A DNA stretch of 36,224 nt from Rhodospirillales bacterium 20-60-12. GTDB taxonomy: Bacteria; Pseudomonadota; Alphaproteobacteria; Acetobacterales; Acetobacteraceae. This document shows positions 33,784 through 36,224 of this stretch, in pieces. The stretch spans positions 1-36,224 of the forward strand of contig NCAP01000051.1 in assembly GCA_002255495.1 (NCBI GenBank), in the 5' to 3' direction. Below the pieces are notes generated by a model. It made no database searches. It was not told where the DNA came from and saw nothing but the letters and a program-made list of their open reading frames with translations. The translations under genes and the position numbers were made by a program. Numbering within the stretch: the stretch's first letter is position 1; each line of letters starts with the position of its first letter.

Positions 33784-35838
33784 TTACTCTGCCGCACTTG
33801 CGAGCGGAGAGGCGTGGGCAGCAACACATTTGGCCATCGTCGGGCTGGCTCGGCTGATCGGATCTGTCTGGTAATAGTTCGACACGGCCGGGCGGAAAGG
33901 TGCCGCATCAAAGGCACCCTCACCGGTTGGACCGGTGAGGTCGATTCCCGCAAGCCGGCGGACCTGGCCGATTTCGCCGAATATCGGGTTGGCCGCAGCA
34001 AGCCGCGCACGGACGGCAGGCAGATCATCATAGGGCAAGGCGTGGCCAATCAACTCACTGAAGGCGCGAATAATGCGCCAATCTTCGCGCGCCTGACCAG
34101 GCGGCATAACGGCGCGCGCGCCCCATTGCGCACGGCCTTCGGTGTTCACATAAGTGCCATTCTTCTCGGTATAAGCGGCACCCGGCAAAATCACATCGGC
34201 CCGGGCCGCGCCTGCATCGCCATGATGGCCTTGATAGATGACGAATTGATCCGCCGTGATGCGCGACATGTCGAATTCGTCAGCGCCCAGGAGCCACAGA
34301 ATATCGACGCCACCTTGCATCATCCCCGCGAGGTTCTTCGCCCCAGACGCCGGCAGAAATCCCATATCCAATGCACCAACGCGTGACGCCGCCACGTGGA
34401 GCAGGTTGAACCCATTCCAATCAGCATTCATGACGCCGTATTTTGCGCCCAGCGCCCAGACAGCCGCGAGAATGGCCGCACCATCCGGCCGGGCCAAAGC
34501 CCCCTGCCCCAGAATAATCATCGGCTTTGCCGCGGCTTCGAGCGCTCCCGCGAATTCATGATCGCCATTCTGCAAAGCCGTAATGGCCGAGGGACCATCT
34601 CCCAGATGGGTTGCGTCATAGGTAATATCCAATGACGGGCCAATGATGCCGACCGGGAATTTACCGGCAAGCCAGCGTTTGCGTATCCGCGCGTTCAGAA
34701 CCGGCGCTTCGCGCCGCGGATCGACCCCGATGAATAGACAGGCATCAGCCTCTTCAATGCCTTCGATGGTGGTATTGAAGAGATAAAATGCCCGCCTCGT
34801 TGAATCCAAAGCCGCTTCATCCTGCCGGCAATCGAGATTGCCTGAGCCGAGAGAGGCCATCAAATCCTTCAGCGCAATCATGCTTTCCGCATCGCACAGA
34901 TTACCCGCGATCGCGCCGATGCGCTCCCCGGCTACATTGTGCATGCGCTGGGCGATGGCTGCAAACGCCTGTTCCCAACTGGCCTCAACCAGCCTGCCAT
35001 TTTGACGAACCCAGGGTCGATCAAGCCGGCGGCGCTTCAACCCATCGAGCGCGAAACGTGATTTATCGCCAAGCCATTCTTCGTTCACAGCGTCATTGAT
35101 GCGCGGCAGGATGCGCAACACATCGGGGCCTTTGGCGTCAATGCGAATACTGCAACCAACGGCATCCAGCACATCGATACTATCGGTCTTGCGCAATTCC
35201 CAGGTGCGGGCGGTGAAGGCATAGGGTTTAGATGTGAGTGCACCTACTGGGCAAAGATCGATGATATTGGCCGAAAGTTCCGAACTCAGCGCACGCTGCA
35301 CATAGGTACCGACTTCCATTTCCTCGCCACGCGATGTCGCACCCAATTCGGGGACACCGGCCACTTCGCTGAGAAAGCGGATACAGCGCGTGCAATGGAT
35401 GCAGCGGGTCATGACGGTTTTCACCAGCGGCCCGAAATCCTTCTCATTCACCGCTCGCTTGTTTTCGTGATACCGGGTGTGATCGCTGCCATAGCCGACA
35501 GCCTCATCCTGCAAATAGCACTCACCGCCCTGATCGCAGATCGGGCAATCAAGCGGGTGATTGATCAGCAGAAATTCCATGACGCTGCGGCGTGATTTGC
35601 GCACCATGTCTGAGTCAGTTTTGATCACCATGCCTTCGCTGATCGGCTGCGCGCAGGAAGCGACGGGTTTGGGAATCTTCTCGACCTCGACCAGGCACAT
35701 CCGACAATTGCCGGCGATCGACAGGCGTTCATGATAGCAAAAGCGCGGGATCTCTTTGCCCGCCAACTCAGCTGCCTGCAAAATAGTCGAGCCGTTCGGC
35801 ACTTCAAGTTCGATGCCGTCAACCGTCACTTTTGCCAT
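33784..35838 (-). CDS. nuoG: NADH-quinone oxidoreductase subunit G
   Basis: This 684-residue iron-sulfur subunit of the peripheral arm has an N-terminal [2Fe-2S] ferredoxin domain with Cys34, Cys45, Cys48 and Cys62 (cluster N1b). It then has the His94, Cys98, Cys101, Cys107 set (N5) and Cys146, Cys149, Cys152, Cys196 (N4). A molybdopterin-oxidoreductase-like domain without cofactor follows (about 220-600). The extra N7 cluster cysteines of Escherichia coli NuoG were not noticed. The ATG at 35838 shares one base with the stop of the upstream pentapeptide gene. Confidence 0.97.
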   Translation of the reverse strand: MAKVTVDGIELEVPNGSTILQAAELAGKEIPRFCYHERLSIAGNCRMCLVEVEKIPKPVASCAQPISEGMVIKTDSDMVRKSRRSVMEFLLINHPLDCPICDQGGECYLQDEAVGYGSDHTRYHENKRAVNEKDFGPLVKTVMTRCIHCTRCIRFLSEVAGVPELGATSRGEEMEVGTYVQRALSSELSANIIDLCPVGALTSKPYAFTARTWELRKTDSIDVLDAVGCSIRIDAKGPDVLRILPRINDAVNEEWLGDKSRFALDGLKRRRLDRPWVRQNGRLVEASWEQAFAAIAQRMHNVAGERIGAIAGNLCDAESMIALKDLMASLGSGNLDCRQDEAALDSTRRAFYLFNTTIEGIEEADACLFIGVDPRREAPVLNARIRKRWLAGKFPVGIIGPSLDITYDATHLGDGPSAITALQNGDHEFAGALEAAAKPMIILGQGALARPDGAAILAAVWALGAKYGVMNADWNGFNLLHVAASRVGALDMGFLPASGAKNLAGMMQGGVDILWLLGADEFDMSRITADQFVIYQGHHGDAGAARADVILPGAAYTEKNGTYVNTEGRAQWGARAVMPPGQAREDWRIIRAFSELIGHALPYDDLPAVRARLAAANPIFGEIGQVRRLAGIDLTGPTGEGAFDAAPFRPAVSNYYQTDPISRASPTMAKCVAAHASPLASAAE

Positions 35839-36224
35839 CAGCCATGCTTCCGATAAATTGCCAGCAGCTTTTCGACGTCGATACCATCGATCCGCATGCC
35901 TGCAAGATTGCAGTTATTGATTTCAACACCTGAGAGATCGGTCCGCGCAATGATCGCACCCGCGAGCGCAATATCGGCGAGGCGGGCACCCGACATATTA
36001 GCGTCTTCGATCACGATCCCCGGCAGCAGCGCGTCATGAATATGCGCACCGGACAAATTAACCGCCTCGAACCGCGCACCTGCGAGATTGACATCGGTAA
36101 AGCAAGCCGCCTCCATCCCTGCATCGGCGAATTGCGCGCGGCTCATCATGACCATCGAAAAAGCCGAATCCGACACATCGGATTTCGAGATCACCAAGGG
36201 TTCGGATAATTCAGAGCGATCCAT
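35838..36224 (-). CDS. Pentapeptide-repeat protein coupled to nuoG
   Basis: At least 128 residues are seen; the ATG used lies at the last bases of the window, so the N-terminus may extend further. From about residue 15 to 118 the sequence can be read almost without break as about 20 pentapeptides with Leu, Phe, Met or Ile at the centre (for example VNLAG, ARFEA, VNLSG, ANMSG, ARLAD, TDLSG, CNLAG). That predicts a right-handed quadrilateral beta-helix of about five coils. It ends with a short LLAIYRKHG cap. There is no signal peptide or membrane helix. Its TGA overlaps the nuoG ATG (TGATG). A role in complex I assembly is only a guess from position. Confidence 0.88.
   Translation of the reverse strand: MDRSELSEPLVISKSDVSDSAFSMVMMSRAQFADAGMEAACFTDVNLAGARFEAVNLSGAHIHDALLPGIVIEDANMSGARLADIALAGAIIARTDLSGVEINNCNLAGMRIDGIDVEKLLAIYRKHG

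Noticed and set aside
33769-34386. 205-codon plus-strand frame opposite nuoG
   Set aside because: Antisense to the NuoG C-terminal domain, Arg/His rich, no motif.
1-36224. CRISPR arrays, prophage, insertion sequences, rRNA
   Set aside because: No regularly spaced direct repeats, transposase or phage-like genes, or rRNA sequences were seen on reading the window.

Overview
The window is a gene-dense stretch of a moderately GC-rich alphaproteobacterial chromosome. The best guess is Rhodospirillales, possibly Acetobacteraceae. This rests on gene order, on a short prolyl-tRNA synthetase without an editing insertion, and on the linked series nuo - birA - coaX - rnj - proS - lol - dnaE. I saw no insertion sequence, prophage, CRISPR array or rRNA. 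The taxonomic call is inference by eye; no search was run.

Left part (1-11.6 kb). acnA (aconitase, minus) diverges from ccmA-ccmB (heme exporter, plus). These converge on cydD-cydC (thiol exporter needed for cytochrome assembly, minus), so two cytochrome-maturation transporters are neighbours. cydD diverges from panC (pantothenate synthesis). An apparent three-gene unit follows: a DUF3311 small membrane protein, a sodium:solute symporter and an M20 amidohydrolase. It looks like uptake plus hydrolysis of a ureide or N-carbamoyl compound. A possible truncated membrane-protein ORF leaves the window at the left edge.

Middle part (11.6-23.2 kb, all minus). pstB-phoU-phoB has its own promoter with four Pho-box half-sites at exact 11-bp spacing and a -10 exactly 10 bp downstream, while pstSCA and phoR are absent locally. 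Next come a 1-Cys peroxiredoxin, tRNA-Val(GAC) with encoded CCA, dnaE, lolD, a single LolC/E-type permease that seems to lack about 27 periplasmic residues, proS and an acyltransferase-3 membrane protein. Palindromic, REP-like DNA lies between lolD and dnaE. A roughly 190-nt leader with a small ORF and hairpins precedes the acyltransferase.

Right part (23.2-36.2 kb, all minus). A tightly packed, probably single operon reads: pentapeptide-repeat protein - nuoG-H-I-J-K-L-M-N - birA - coaX - rnj. It encodes most of respiratory complex I followed by biotin ligase, type III pantothenate kinase and RNase J. With panC this places two steps of the pantothenate/CoA route in the window.

Most of the window is conventional core genome. 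The least conventional items are the almost pure pentapeptide-repeat (beta-helix) protein translationally coupled to nuoG, the acyltransferase with its leader in the rnj-proS interval, the shortened Lol permease, the stand-alone pstB-phoU-phoB unit with a textbook Pho promoter, and the DUF3311/symporter/amidohydrolase cassette.
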